This document shows, piece by piece, positions 1 to 9,411 of a DNA stretch of 64,000 nt. How positions within the stretch are numbered: the stretch's first letter is position 1; the number at the start of each line of letters is the position of its first letter. Location of the stretch: positions 1 through 64,000 of the forward strand of contig NZ_ACGK02000005.1 in assembly GCF_000159235.2 (NCBI RefSeq), given 5' to 3'. This DNA is from Fannyhessea vaginae DSM 15829. Lineage in GTDB: Bacteria; Actinomycetota; Coriobacteriia; Coriobacteriales; Atopobiaceae. The notes beneath the pieces are model-generated. The model searched no databases. It had not been told where the DNA came from and was given only the letters and a program-made list of their open reading frames with translations. A program made the position numbers and the translations under genes.

Positions 1-246
1 GATGGTATGTAAGCGCTTTTTACTTGAGGAATCAATTTTGTGGAATGATAAGGTGGTGACATAGGTAAGCACGAGGGTAAACGCAACATAAACAATAGTA
101 TCTATATTGGTAACAAGTGCATAAAAGATAAGCGAAAAGATAAGGATAACTACCCATTGGAAGCGTTTGAAGATATATCCTACTGCGTAGTAGGTTATGC
201 ACAGAAGTGCACAAAAGCACACAAACATTAAAGAGTAGAATTCCAC
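1..246 (-). CDS. MBOAT-family membrane O-acyltransferase, N-terminal part (cut by window edge)
   Basis: The minus strand is open from a GTG at 246 to the window edge, giving 82 codons. An in-frame TAG lies just upstream of the GTG. The peptide begins MEFYSLMFVCFCALL and continues with two hydrophobic segments separated by a short YIFKRFQW stretch. This resembles the N-terminus of membrane-bound O-acyltransferases (AlgI/DltB type), which begin with a short FxSLxF motif and a YY/FW-rich first helix pair. The catalytic histidine region lies outside the window, so the substrate cannot be stated. It is divergent from the helicase at 360. The ribosome site is weak; an internal ATG at 228 is an alternative start. 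Confidence 0.5.
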   Translation of the reverse strand, partial: MEFYSLMFVCFCALLCITYYAVGYIFKRFQWVVILIFSLIFYALVTNIDTIVYVAFTLVLTYVTTLSFHKIDSSSKKRLHTI

Positions 247-270
247 GAGCTAAAATCCATTCAATATTAG

Positions 271-299
271 TTAAACAACACAGTTGACTATATTATAAT
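271..299 (+). promoter_or_regulatory. candidate promoter for the helicase gene
   Basis: TTAAAC at 271-276 and TATAAT at 294-299 are separated by 17 bases in the gap between the divergent MBOAT and helicase genes. The -10 box is perfect and the -35 box is partial. Confidence 0.35.
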
Positions 300-359
300 A
301 AGTGACTCAAGAGAAAAGAAATATACATATAAAGCAAATGTGACAGAAATCGAGCACAC

Positions 360-3203
360 ATGAATACGCCAACAAACGCCATTGTACCTACTACCACATC
401 AACACCCCTAGATGAGCCAAACGATGACACCAACTCAGGCGAATCTTGTGCCCATACGGATGAACTTCCTTCGTTATATAAGCTCTTACCCCTTGATGAA
501 CAGGGAAATCTTGAACACCTTGACCCAGAAACAGCGCTTGAGCGTTTTATAAACTGGGCAGAAGATTCGGGCAAAGCACTATGGGATCATCAAGAAGAGG
601 CACTTTTAGACCTTGCAAGCGGTAACCACGTTATTTTAGGGACGCCTACTGGCTCGGGAAAATCGATGGTTGCCCTTGGAATGTGTTATTTTACCTTAGT
701 TCAAAATGGCGTCATGTACTATACCGCTCCTATAAAAGCGCTGGTAAGCGAAAAGTTTTTTGAACTTACTGCCTTATTTGGCAAAGATTTAGTAGGCATG
801 ATTACCGGTGACGTTGTTATCAATAGCGAAGCTCCTCTTATTTGTTGCACGGCAGAAATTCTTGCGTATGACGCTTTGCGTTTTGGATCAAACTCTGATA
901 TTTCGGCAGTGTGCATGGATGAGTTCCACTACTATGCCGATAAAGACCGTGGCTGGGCGTGGCAAGTACCTCTGCTTACGCTTCCACATACACAGTTTCT
1001 CCTTATGAGCGCCACACTAGGCAATATGAGTGCCTTGTCAGCACGTTTGGAGCGCATGACCAAAAGACACGTTGACGCGGTGCTCAATGCCCCTCGTCCT
1101 GTACCTCTGCGCTTTGCCTACGCTACTACATCCTTAGAAGCAAGTGTTAAGGTAGCTTTGCAAGCACAAGAAGCTCCTTTGTATATTGTGCATTTTGCGC
1201 AAAGCGAAGCCGAAAAAAGTGCGCGTGCGCTTGCCAATTTTGGTATTTCTACCAAAGAGGAGCGCGAAAAAATCAAAACATTTTTGCAAAACGTTCGTTT
1301 TACCACGTCATATGGTAAATCGCTTAAACACTTGCTAACATGTGGGGTTGGCATACACCATGCAGGAATGTTACCACGCTACAGGCTTTTGGTAGAAAAG
1401 CTTGCTCAACAAGGACTCTTGCCAGTTATCTGCGGAACAGATACTCTAGGCGTTGGGATCAATGTTCCGATCCATACCGTGATTTTTAACTCGCTCACTA
1501 AATTTGACGGACGGCACATGCGCCATCTGAATGCACGAGAATTCCATCAAATTGCAGGTAGAGCAGGCAGGTGCGGTTTTGATACCGAAGGCGTGGTACA
1601 AGCACAGGCAACGGTGTACGAAATCGAACGTCTTAAAGCACAGGCAAAGGCACAAGGCGATCCTAAAAAGCTTAAACGCATAAAAGCACCTTCGCAACCA
1701 GCAGGCTTTTTAGGGTGGAGCGAAAAAACGTTTCACAAGCTTATTGAAAGTTCTCCAGAAGAGCTGCGCGCTCATCTTAAAATATCGCATGCGCTTGTAC
1801 TTGCAGAAGTTATGCAGCAAGGCCACGCTTTTCGACGCATTGTATTTCTCATTATGAATTCGTTTATTCCCGATGAAGAAAAAACTCAGCTTTTGGGAAG
1901 AACGCAGGAAATTTTTGCAACGCTACTCGATTCGGGCGTTATTGAACAGGTTTGTCAGGATTTTGATTCTAATGTAACAGAAGTGACAGATAAAGCAGAC
2001 GCGACAGGCGTGACGGACGCAACAGACGTAACGGATGTGGCAGGCGCACTAAGCGCAACAGAAGCAGCATATAAAGAAGATGACCTTGACACAAACCCGC
2101 TTTTTGCGCGCGTAGCCGAGCCCAAACGCTGGATACAGGCTACCTATAAGCCCACCATTGAAATCCCCGAGGATTTTGCTCTTAATCAGCCACTTGCGCC
2201 ATTTGTTCTTGCGGCGCTTGAATTATTAGATCCTCAAAGTCCAAGTTATGCACTTGATGTTGTTTCTCTTGCTGAGTCAGCGCTTGATAATCCACCGCAA
2301 ATTATGAAAGCATTGCTTAAAAAGGCAAAAAACGAGGCTATGAGCCGTATGAAGGCAGAAGGTATCGAATACGAAGAGCGGCTGGAGCGCCTCGAAGACG
2401 TAAGCTACGAAAAGCCTTTAGAATCGCTTATCAAAACTGCCTATGAAAATTATAGTGCCCAAGTACCCTGGGCGCGGGATTTTGCGCCTATGCCAAAATC
2501 TATCGTAAGAAATATGCTTGAAACAGCATGCGATTTTAAAACCTATGTGCAAGTTGTAGGTATCATTAAAAATGAAGGAACGCTGCTTAGATACCTATCA
2601 GACGCATGGCGATTTTTGGCAAAAACAATTCCTGAGTCCAAGCTTGATGATAAACTCCACGATATTATTTCATGGCTTCACGTACTCATCAGTACAACCG
2701 ACTCGTCATTACTTGATGAATGGCAAGGTAACAACCTTATACACGCAGCTGAGCCACCACGTATTTCGCAAACGCAAGATCTCGTCCCCGATAGACGCGG
2801 ACTTATGATCTTTATTCACAATGCTTTGTTCCAGCGCGTTGTTAAAGCCGCTCAACATGATACTTCGGCTTTAGGCGAACTCGACGGTGCATGGGGCTGG
2901 CACGCGCGACAATGGACGCGTGTATTGGATGAATTTTATGAGGCTCACGACCAAATAGAGCTTACTGCAGACGCTCGATCAAACACCTTTTGCACCTTTG
3001 ACACCACAGATGAGAAGCAGGGCATATGGCATGTGCGCCAAATGTTTTTGGATAGCGACGGCGATTGTGACTTTGGAATTTGTGCAGATATCGATATAGC
3101 ACAAACGCTCGACACAGCAGATCTTGTGTGCACGCGCTATTGCGCAGGTACCATTGATGACCTTTTGGAAGACGAACAAAATACAAGTTCAGAGCATGCC
3201 TAA
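360..3203 (+). CDS. Ski2-like DEAD/DEAH-box helicase, DUF3516-type
   Basis: A 947-residue superfamily 2 helicase. Walker A is GTPTGSGKS at residues 94-102, the Walker B/DExH box is DEFH at 187-190, motif III is the LLMSATLGN segment, and motif VI is HQIAGRAGRCG near residue 395. The glycine- and arginine-rich motif VI and the long alpha-helical C-terminus fit the Ski2/HelY branch, and the actinobacterial proteins with a DUF3516 C-terminal part. Proteins of this type unwind RNA; the substrate here is unknown. Residues about 540-575 form a Thr/Asp/Val/Ala-rich low-complexity insert not expected in a helicase core. The Shine-Dalgarno before 360 is poor, so the exact start is less certain than the product. 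Confidence 0.85.
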   Translation: MNTPTNAIVPTTTSTPLDEPNDDTNSGESCAHTDELPSLYKLLPLDEQGNLEHLDPETALERFINWAEDSGKALWDHQEEALLDLASGNHVILGTPTGSGKSMVALGMCYFTLVQNGVMYYTAPIKALVSEKFFELTALFGKDLVGMITGDVVINSEAPLICCTAEILAYDALRFGSNSDISAVCMDEFHYYADKDRGWAWQVPLLTLPHTQFLLMSATLGNMSALSARLERMTKRHVDAVLNAPRPVPLRFAYATTSLEASVKVALQAQEAPLYIVHFAQSEAEKSARALANFGISTKEEREKIKTFLQNVRFTTSYGKSLKHLLTCGVGIHHAGMLPRYRLLVEKLAQQGLLPVICGTDTLGVGINVPIHTVIFNSLTKFDGRHMRHLNAREFHQIAGRAGRCGFDTEGVVQAQATVYEIERLKAQAKAQGDPKKLKRIKAPSQPAGFLGWSEKTFHKLIESSPEELRAHLKISHALVLAEVMQQGHAFRRIVFLIMNSFIPDEEKTQLLGRTQEIFATLLDSGVIEQVCQDFDSNVTEVTDKADATGVTDATDVTDVAGALSATEAAYKEDDLDTNPLFARVAEPKRWIQATYKPTIEIPEDFALNQPLAPFVLAALELLDPQSPSYALDVVSLAESALDNPPQIMKALLKKAKNEAMSRMKAEGIEYEERLERLEDVSYEKPLESLIKTAYENYSAQVPWARDFAPMPKSIVRNMLETACDFKTYVQVVGIIKNEGTLLRYLSDAWRFLAKTIPESKLDDKLHDIISWLHVLISTTDSSLLDEWQGNNLIHAAEPPRISQTQDLVPDRRGLMIFIHNALFQRVVKAAQHDTSALGELDGAWGWHARQWTRVLDEFYEAHDQIELTADARSNTFCTFDTTDEKQGIWHVRQMFLDSDGDCDFGICADIDIAQTLDTADLVCTRYCAGTIDDLLEDEQNTSSEHA

Positions 3204-3368
3204 ATTGCGCGTATCACACAAGAACACGTGTTTGTTATGACGCAGGCTCCCACATTTACGAATTTTTAATGTATGCGTATAGAAGAAGTGTATAGAACAA
3301 TCAAATAGGGAAATAGAAATCATGTACCTAAGGAAAGGTAACGTAAGTCATGTTTTTAGGAGGAACAC
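3204..3368. promoter_or_regulatory. ahpC upstream region with palindrome
   Basis: A perfect 10-base palindrome, AACACGTGTT, lies at 3223-3232 just after the helicase stop, flanked by further partial symmetry (ACAAG/TTTGT). It could be an operator for peroxide control of ahpC or part of a weak terminator. A strong AGGAGG sits just before the ahpC ATG. Confidence 0.3.
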
Positions 3369-3953
3369 ATGTCTCTTATCGGAAAAGAAATTGGCGATTT
3401 TTCAGTACAGGCTTATCAGAACGATACATTTTCGGTAGTTACCAAAAATGATGTTATCGGCAAAGACAAAGACGGCAATGAAAAATGGTCATTGTTCTTC
3501 TTCTATCCTGCAGACTTTTCATTTGTATGCCCTACCGAGCTTGAAGAGCTTGCCGAAGAATATGATAATTTCAAAAAAGCTCACTGCGAAATTTATTCCG
3601 TTTCGTGCGATTCTCACTTTGTGCACAAAGCATGGCACGATCACTCAGATCGTGTAAGCAAAGTGCAATATCCTATGCTTGCAGACCCTGCCTGTGTTCT
3701 TGCACGCGACTTTGACGTGTTAATTGAAGAAAGCGGTTTAGCAGAGCGTGGAGCATTTATTGTAGATCCTGACGGTAAAATTCAGGTATACGAAGTGACT
3801 TCGGGAAGCATTGGACGCGAGGCAAAAGAATTACTCCGCTTGCTGGAGGCTGCACAATTTGTACGCGCTCATGGTGACCAAGTATGTCCTGCAAAATGGC
3901 AACCCGGCGAAGATACACTTAAGCCAAGCCTTGACTTAGTTGGGCAGCTTTAA
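3369..3953 (+). CDS. ahpC: alkyl hydroperoxide reductase subunit C, 2-Cys peroxiredoxin
   Basis: A 194-residue typical 2-Cys peroxiredoxin that reduces H2O2, organic peroxides and peroxynitrite in the cytoplasm. The peroxidatic cysteine is C54 in FVCPTE, preceded by FFYPADFSF; the resolving cysteine is C173 in DQVCPAKW, followed by the C-terminal tail used for disulfide exchange. Length is near the family norm of about 187. An AGGAGG ribosome site sits 7 bases before the ATG. A terminator follows, and the next gene is the AhpF-like reductase that should recycle it, so the two form a functional pair though probably not one transcript. Confidence 0.95.
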   Translation: MSLIGKEIGDFSVQAYQNDTFSVVTKNDVIGKDKDGNEKWSLFFFYPADFSFVCPTELEELAEEYDNFKKAHCEIYSVSCDSHFVHKAWHDHSDRVSKVQYPMLADPACVLARDFDVLIEESGLAERGAFIVDPDGKIQVYEVTSGSIGREAKELLRLLEAAQFVRAHGDQVCPAKWQPGEDTLKPSLDLVGQL

Positions 3954-3990
3954 TCGCGCGTAGAGAGCTTATATTCGCTCGATGCTCAGT

Positions 3991-4025
3991 AAAAGCCCGT
4001 TGCAGTTGCGCGGGCTTTTATCGTA
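3991..4025 (+). terminator. rho-independent terminator after ahpC
   Basis: AAAGCCCG and CGGGCTTT form a stem around a GC-rich loop, followed by TTTATCG. It lies 38 bases after the ahpC stop and separates ahpC from the reductase gene. Confidence 0.8.
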
Positions 4026-4038
4026 GTTTTGAGAATAG

Positions 4039-4114
4039 CTTGATTTTCAACTGCCGAATTGCAAACCACTTGATATTAACCGTTTGATTTCAAACTGCAC
4101 GATTTCAAACTACG
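4039..4114 (+). repeat. short degenerate direct repeats upstream of the reductase
   Basis: Three copies of a TTGATTTCAAACTGC-like unit occur at 4039-4054, 4081-4098 and 4099-4114 (the last begins CGATTTCAAACTACG). They fill the ahpC-reductase gap and might bind a regulator, but no known operator matches. Confidence 0.35.
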
Positions 4115-4175
4115 CTTCCTCAAGTATTACCTCTTAACACGCGTAACGACCATATTTTGCACTGAAAGGATAGTC

Positions 4176-5888
4176 ATGGATCAAAATAATCATGCTCCAA
4201 ACGACGCTCTACCAACCAATACACCACAACCCCATACGCCACAGCTTGACTCACTCTACGACGCAATTATTGTAGGTGGAGGACCTGCTGGATTAACTGC
4301 AGGTATTTATCTCGCGCGTGCTCGTTATCGCGTCTTAATTGTTGAGAAAAAGCAATTTGGTGGGCAAATCACCATTACCAACGAAGTTGTTAATTATCCT
4401 GGCGTTGAGCGCATAAGCGGAAAGGCGCTCACCGATACTATGCGTCGTCAAGCAGAATCTTTTGGTGCCGAGCTTATGCTTGCAGAGGTAACTCGCATCG
4501 AATCAGATGGCGATATAAAAATTGTACATACCACCAAAGGAGATTTCTCAACCTTGAGCATTCTTTTGGCAATAGGTTCTGCACCTCGAAAAATTGGATT
4601 CCCTGGTGAAGAGAAGTTCCAAGGTCATGGCGTTGCATATTGTGCAACCTGCGATGGTGAATTCTTTACGGGCAAAGACGTCTTTGTTGTAGGCGGAGGC
4701 TTTGCTGCTGCCGAAGAAAGCGTATTTCTTACCAAATATGCAAAGCATGTACATATTCTTATTCGCGAGGACGATTTTACCTGCGCTGCAGCCTCTACCG
4801 ATGCGGCACGGGCAAACGAAAAAATTACCATCCATACTAATACCGAAGTGGCCGAACTCACTGGTGATACCATGCCTTCTAAATTGGTAACTAAAAATAA
4901 TAAAACTGGTGAGCTTCATACCTATGAAGCTGCGCCAAACGATACCTTTGGTGTTTTTGTTCTTGCAGGGTATGCGCCCGAAACACAGCTTGTGCGCGAT
5001 ATTGTGAACTTAGACGCACGAGGAAACATCATCACCAATGCCCAAAAGCAAACAAGCGCTGCAGGTATCTATGCTGCAGGTGATGTATGCGTTAAAGATT
5101 TGCGCCAAGTGGTAACCGCAACAGGTGAAGCCGCTATTGCGGCTACCGAAATGGAGCGCACCATTGTACACCAACAAAAGAAAACAGGGCTTATCCCTCG
5201 TCGTCCATCAACGCGTGTAAATGATACGCAACAACATGACACAGACGCCACCGATACATCTGCACCAAAAGCAAACGCTCTCTTTGACGCTGATATGGTT
5301 GAGCAGCTCAAAGGTTTGTGTGCGCGCATGGAGCGCTCGGTAATTCTGCGTCTTGCGCTTGATGAAACAAACCTCTCTCAAGAACTACGTGCTTATTGCA
5401 CGCAATTGCATAAGATCTCGTCCAAAATACAAGTTGAAATTCTTGCTCAAGAGCAGGCAAGTAAAGAAGCATATCTTCCCTGTGTACGCGTATGCAATGA
5501 TAAGGGCCAAGATAGCGGACTGGCGTTTCACGGAGTTCCTGGAGGTCACGAATTTACCTCATTTATGCTTGGCTTGTATAACGTTGCAGGCCCTGGTCAA
5601 AAACTTACTGACGAGCAAAAACGCTCTATTGCTGCATTAGGTGCCACCAACGTAAAAATTCTTGCAAGTCTTAGCTGCACCATGTGTCCAGATACCGTAG
5701 TTGCTGCCCAGCATATTGCTGCATGTAATTCTTCTGTTTCGGTTGACGTATACGACATTGCTCACTACCCTGAACTTAAAGCACGCTATAACGTTATGAG
5801 CGTACCGTGCATTGTAGTAAATGATCGTGATGATGTTGCGTTTGGTCGAAAAGATATCGATGCCATGCTTGAGCTTATGCGCTCCTAG
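4176..5888 (+). CDS. AhpF-like NAD(P)H:peroxiredoxin/thioredoxin reductase with C-terminal thioredoxin-fold domain
   Basis: A 570-residue flavoprotein. Residues about 27-340 are a thioredoxin-reductase module: FAD site VGGGPAGLTAG at 33-43, redox pair C156-A-T-C159-D, NAD(P)H site VVGGGFAAAEE near 172-182, and the closing AAGDV motif. A polar linker (about 345-370) leads to an AhpF-N-terminus-like thioredoxin-fold region with a second redox pair C501-T-M-C504 in LSCTMCPDT. In enterobacterial AhpF the thioredoxin-fold part is N-terminal; here it is C-terminal. Electrons probably flow NAD(P)H - FAD - C156/C159 - C501/C504 - AhpC. AAAGGAT precedes the ATG. A plain thioredoxin reductase role is the alternative, but the CxxC tail and the ahpC neighbour favour peroxiredoxin reduction. 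Confidence 0.88.
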   Translation: MDQNNHAPNDALPTNTPQPHTPQLDSLYDAIIVGGGPAGLTAGIYLARARYRVLIVEKKQFGGQITITNEVVNYPGVERISGKALTDTMRRQAESFGAELMLAEVTRIESDGDIKIVHTTKGDFSTLSILLAIGSAPRKIGFPGEEKFQGHGVAYCATCDGEFFTGKDVFVVGGGFAAAEESVFLTKYAKHVHILIREDDFTCAAASTDAARANEKITIHTNTEVAELTGDTMPSKLVTKNNKTGELHTYEAAPNDTFGVFVLAGYAPETQLVRDIVNLDARGNIITNAQKQTSAAGIYAAGDVCVKDLRQVVTATGEAAIAATEMERTIVHQQKKTGLIPRRPSTRVNDTQQHDTDATDTSAPKANALFDADMVEQLKGLCARMERSVILRLALDETNLSQELRAYCTQLHKISSKIQVEILAQEQASKEAYLPCVRVCNDKGQDSGLAFHGVPGGHEFTSFMLGLYNVAGPGQKLTDEQKRSIAALGATNVKILASLSCTMCPDTVVAAQHIAACNSSVSVDVYDIAHYPELKARYNVMSVPCIVVNDRDDVAFGRKDIDAMLELMRS

Positions 5889-6086
5889 CTAAGACATGTT
5901 ACGCAAAACACCTTGTTCGCGGTATGTAATCAACAAGCGCTTTTTGCGCAGATTCGTTAATCAAGCGCGTTGATCAAACGCGTCTAGTTGAGCTGTCTTG
6001 AATTTTGAACTATCTACCACTGAAAGGTTGGGTAAAACAACAAGGCACGCTTTTGAGCATTACAGGCGCTCAAGAAAGGATTACCC

Positions 6087-6887
6087 ATGAGTTCTACCAT
6101 TAAGCTTGTAGCAAGTGATATGGACGGCACATTTTTACGAGATAACAAAGAGTTTGATGAGCCTCGTTTTAAGCGCATTCTTCATCGCATGACACAACAA
6201 GGTGCACGCTTTGTTTTGGCAAGTGGCAACCAGTATATTCAGCTTAAACAGTCTTTCCCTGGCTATGCAGATACACTTTCATATGTAGCCGAAAATGGCG
6301 GATATGTTGTTGATTCGGGCAAGCTTATTTATACCGCTCATTTGGACGAAAAAGATCTACGTGCCATTTACAATACCGTTATGCCCGACCCCAATTTGTA
6401 CACTATTTTTTGTGGAGAACACGCGTCGTATATAGAAAAACGCCATGCAACGCCAGAATTTATAGGGTTGGTAAAATATTATTTTCCATCTCTAGAAATT
6501 GTTGATAATCTTTTAGAGATCAACGATAACATTCTTAAAGCGTGCGAAGTTATGCAACCCGATGATACCGACTCGTATTATCAGATGTTGCGCGCGCAAC
6601 TCCCCTCGCACATTATTCCTACCACAAGTGGTCACGGCTCCATTGATCTTATTTTGACAGGCATCAATAAAGCGTTTGGAATAGATTTACTTGTCAAACG
6701 CTGGAATATTACACCCAAGGAATGTATTGCATTTGGTGATGCTGCAAACGATATAGAAATGCTTTCGTATGTAGGCTGCGGATATGCTATGGCAAACGCT
6801 ATGGACGGAATAGCTGATTATGCTCAAAAACAAGCACCTTCAAATAATGATGATGGCGTTCTTGAGGTTCTAGACACGCTTTTTTAG
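6087..6887 (+). CDS. Cof-type HAD-family hydrolase
   Basis: A 266-residue HAD superfamily phosphatase of the Cof/YbiV (C2B cap) group. Motif I is DMDGT with nucleophile D11 and acid/base D13; motif II is the ASGNQ segment (ASGR in most relatives); motif III is the lysine in TGINKAFGI; motif IV is GDAANDIEML near residue 218. Such enzymes dephosphorylate sugar phosphates, FMN or pyridoxal phosphate; sequence alone does not tell which. GAAAGGA precedes the ATG. It stands alone, with a strong terminator behind it. Confidence 0.9.
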   Translation: MSSTIKLVASDMDGTFLRDNKEFDEPRFKRILHRMTQQGARFVLASGNQYIQLKQSFPGYADTLSYVAENGGYVVDSGKLIYTAHLDEKDLRAIYNTVMPDPNLYTIFCGEHASYIEKRHATPEFIGLVKYYFPSLEIVDNLLEINDNILKACEVMQPDDTDSYYQMLRAQLPSHIIPTTSGHGSIDLILTGINKAFGIDLLVKRWNITPKECIAFGDAANDIEMLSYVGCGYAMANAMDGIADYAQKQAPSNNDDGVLEVLDTLF

Positions 6888-6943
6888 GCAAGAAATACGC
6901 GTGCTCATTTTGTAACGCGCGTGCTTAAGCACCGCCTCATTTT

Positions 6944-6984
6944 ACGAACTTTTTGCGCACATATGCAAAAAGTTCGTTTTTTGA
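6944..6984 (+). terminator. rho-independent terminator after HAD gene
   Basis: A 13-bp perfect stem (6944-6956 with 6965-6977), with an 8-base loop, is followed by six T. Confidence 0.9.
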
Positions 6985-7073
6985 TATAAATGTGATATCA
7001 TATTCATATCGGTTAGACAGCGCTATAAACGATATAACAACGTCATTGATAACTTTGCGAGAAAGGATCTGAT

Positions 7074-8081
7074 ATGACGCAAGAAAAAGAGATAAAAACG
7101 CTCAACGGATGGATAGTTGTACCTTTTGTAATTGCAGGTTATGCACTTGCAGCTTATGCCCTTATACAGTTTATATTGGAGGCCATACAGGCAGATAAGC
7201 TTCAACAAATACCTTCATTCACATCCTTGTGTATTGCACTTGTGCTTTTAGTTGCTACATTTATAGTAAACATGGGACTTTTTGCACTCCAACCTGGACA
7301 AGCCCGTATATGCATTCTTTTTGGAAACTATAAAGGAACGGTAAAAACGGATGGCTTGCATTTTGCAAATCCGTTCTTTGCGCGCACCTTAAACTCGTCA
7401 GTGGAATACAAAGCATACAATCTATCTGAATCAAATAGCAATTCCTCGTCATCTAACGAACAAGTAAAAGTTCGCAAAACAACTATTTCGCTCAGAGCAC
7501 GCACGCTTACGGGCGATCGTCTTAAAGTAAATGACAAGATGGGAAACCCCATAGAAATTGCAACCGTTATTGTTTGGCGCGTTGTTGATACGGCTAAAGC
7601 CGTATTTGATGTGGATAACTACGAGGCATATGTAGACATGCAAACCGAAACAGCAGTCCGTCACGTTGCGAGTTTATATGCCTATGACCACATGGAAGAT
7701 GATGATGCCACCAACACCGCTATTACGCTTCGCTCCAATATCGAAGACGTATCGCAAAGGCTTCGCCAAGAGCTAAGCGCTAAACTTGCTCCAGCAGGTG
7801 TAACGGTTGAAGACGCTCGACTCACACACCTTGCATACGCACCAGAAATTGCACAGGCAATGCTTCGTCGTCAGCAAGCAGAGGCTGTTATTGCCGCCCG
7901 CAAGAAAATTGTAGAAGGCGCGGTATCTATGGTTAACATGGCGCTTACCTCTCTTGCGCAAGAAGGTGTAGTAGCTTTTGACGATGATAAAAAAGCAGCT
8001 ATGGCAAGCAATCTTATGGTGGTTCTTTGTGGCGAATCAGAAACTCAACCGGTGCTTAATACAGGGTCGCTGTATCAATAG
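7074..8081 (+). CDS. SPFH/Band 7 domain membrane protein
   Basis: A 335-residue protein with two N-terminal membrane helices (about 12-35 and 50-75) followed by a Band 7/stomatin-like domain starting at ALQPGQARICILFGNYKGTV. The segment PIEIATVIVWRVVDTAKAVFDV is the conserved SPFH core, and the long charged helix ending AEAVIAARKKIVEGAV is the usual oligomerisation coiled coil. Family members form membrane-scaffold rings; a specific role is not visible here. A serine/asparagine-rich patch (SNSNSSSSNE) sits in the first third of the domain. AAAGGA lies 8 bases before the ATG. The small Arc-like regulator follows 138 bases downstream, a pairing often seen in Actinobacteria. Confidence 0.88.
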   Translation: MTQEKEIKTLNGWIVVPFVIAGYALAAYALIQFILEAIQADKLQQIPSFTSLCIALVLLVATFIVNMGLFALQPGQARICILFGNYKGTVKTDGLHFANPFFARTLNSSVEYKAYNLSESNSNSSSSNEQVKVRKTTISLRARTLTGDRLKVNDKMGNPIEIATVIVWRVVDTAKAVFDVDNYEAYVDMQTETAVRHVASLYAYDHMEDDDATNTAITLRSNIEDVSQRLRQELSAKLAPAGVTVEDARLTHLAYAPEIAQAMLRRQQAEAVIAARKKIVEGAVSMVNMALTSLAQEGVVAFDDDKKAAMASNLMVVLCGESETQPVLNTGSLYQ

Positions 8082-8219
8082 TGAATCTGGTGTATACCGC
8101 TTAAAAAATTGATTGCTTGATACTATATGAGTAAAAACTAGTAATAAACGGATATGCACACGTGCACGTACAAGATTTCCTACTGTATTAACTGCTACAA
8201 ACACGAAAGCTCAAGGCAT

Positions 8220-8423
8220 ATGGCAATAAGAAAGCAATATCCCTTACGCATACATCCAGATATCTGGAATGCGCTCGAAATTTGGTCGCGTGATGAAATG
8301 AGAAGTGTTAACGGACAAATTGAATGGATATTATGTGACAGCCTTAAACGTGCAAAACGATGGCCTCCTCACAGTCGTGAGTTAGACAACAGCCAGATAA
8401 CGGACGAAGGCACGTCCACATAA
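8220..8423 (+). CDS. Arc-like ribbon-helix-helix DNA-binding protein
   Basis: I take the ATG at 8220, giving 67 residues. The segment RKQYPLRIHPDIWNALEIW is a beta strand plus first helix of an Arc/MetJ ribbon-helix-helix fold, and RSVNGQIEWILCDSLKRAK gives the second helix. Such proteins bind DNA as dimers. An in-frame extension back to 8154 is rich in Cys/Tyr and unlike the family, so I leave it out. It follows the SPFH gene in the same direction and may regulate it. A bidirectional hairpin follows. Confidence 0.75.
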   Translation: MAIRKQYPLRIHPDIWNALEIWSRDEMRSVNGQIEWILCDSLKRAKRWPPHSRELDNSQITDEGTST

Positions 8424-8456
8424 TAGACCGTTTGAAGCATGATGAAGCATAAACAA

Positions 8457-8490
8457 AATAAGGCTTTGGAGTAATCCAAAGCCTTATTAT
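8457..8490. terminator. bidirectional terminator between Arc-like gene and zinc permease
   Basis: A 14-bp perfect stem (8457-8470 with 8475-8488) with a GTAA loop. It lies between convergent genes, and the A/T flanks give a T-tract on both strands. Confidence 0.9.
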
Positions 8491-8544
8491 TACGTAGCCA
8501 TATATTCTATAGCAACGTACTATAGAGCAACTCTAAAAAATGAC

Positions 8545-9411
8545 TTATTGTGCGCTTGCGGCAGCAGCATTAGATATGCCACGTCCTTTAGTAGGATTAA
8601 ACCTATTTTTAATCGAAGAAACAATAAGGAATATCACAATCCCAATAACAGCAGCTACAACAATTGCGCCACCAGGACGAACATCTTCAAAGTACGAGAA
8701 AATAAGTCCTACCATTGTGTAAATGATACCCAAAATTACGGACAACACACAAGTTTGGAAGTACGAACGGCTGATGATAAGCGCAGTTGCAACGGGAAGT
8801 GCAACAAGGGATACAACCAAAAGAGCGCCTACAACTTTACAAGCTAAACCAATCATGATAGCTGCAAGCAGCGTAAATACACCATTTACCAGCGCAACTT
8901 TTACACCAGCAAGACGAGCAAGCGTTACATCAATTGCCAAGTCTAAAAGACCTGCATAACAAATAATGCTCACCAAAAGCGTGGCTACAAAAACCACGGC
9001 GGTGCTTATAAGATCTACAACCGTTACCGCAGAAACCGAACCAAACAAATACGATTCAAACGTATTTCCACCAGGTGCAAAGTCGGCAAGTACAACTGCC
9101 ATACCAAGGCCAGCGCTCATAATTACCGCAACCGACATATCGCCAAACTGAGGCATTTTTGCGCGAATCCCTTCTATAAAGAATCCTGCAACAATACACG
9201 TGCACACTGCACCAATAACGGGGTCAAATCCAAAAATCAAACCTAATCCAACACCCATAAGCGAAACATGCGACAGTGCGTCTGAAACCATTGACGTTTT
9301 GCGGTTAATCATCACGATACCTATAAGCGGCAATGCAATAGCAAGCATAAGACCCGCAGCAAGCGTTCGGCGCATAAATTCAAATTGAAAAATTGAAAGA
9401 AGATCAAACAT
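8545..9411 (-). CDS. znuB: metal (zinc) ABC transporter permease
   Basis: A 288-residue inner-membrane permease of the ABC-3 family (ZnuB/TroC/MntB), with eight or so hydrophobic segments. Family landmarks are the start FEFMRRTLAAG, SDALSHVSLMGVGLG near residues 42-56, and GALLVVSLVALPVATA in the second half. Its start overlaps the ATPase gene by 8 bases, so they are co-translated. The ZinT and zinc-binding-protein genes upstream suggest zinc rather than manganese, but the permease alone cannot decide that. The C-terminal tail is short and alanine-rich. Confidence 0.9.
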   Translation of the reverse strand: MFDLLSIFQFEFMRRTLAAGLMLAIALPLIGIVMINRKTSMVSDALSHVSLMGVGLGLIFGFDPVIGAVCTCIVAGFFIEGIRAKMPQFGDMSVAVIMSAGLGMAVVLADFAPGGNTFESYLFGSVSAVTVVDLISTAVVFVATLLVSIICYAGLLDLAIDVTLARLAGVKVALVNGVFTLLAAIMIGLACKVVGALLVVSLVALPVATALIISRSYFQTCVLSVILGIIYTMVGLIFSYFEDVRPGGAIVVAAVIGIVIFLIVSSIKNRFNPTKGRGISNAAAASAQ

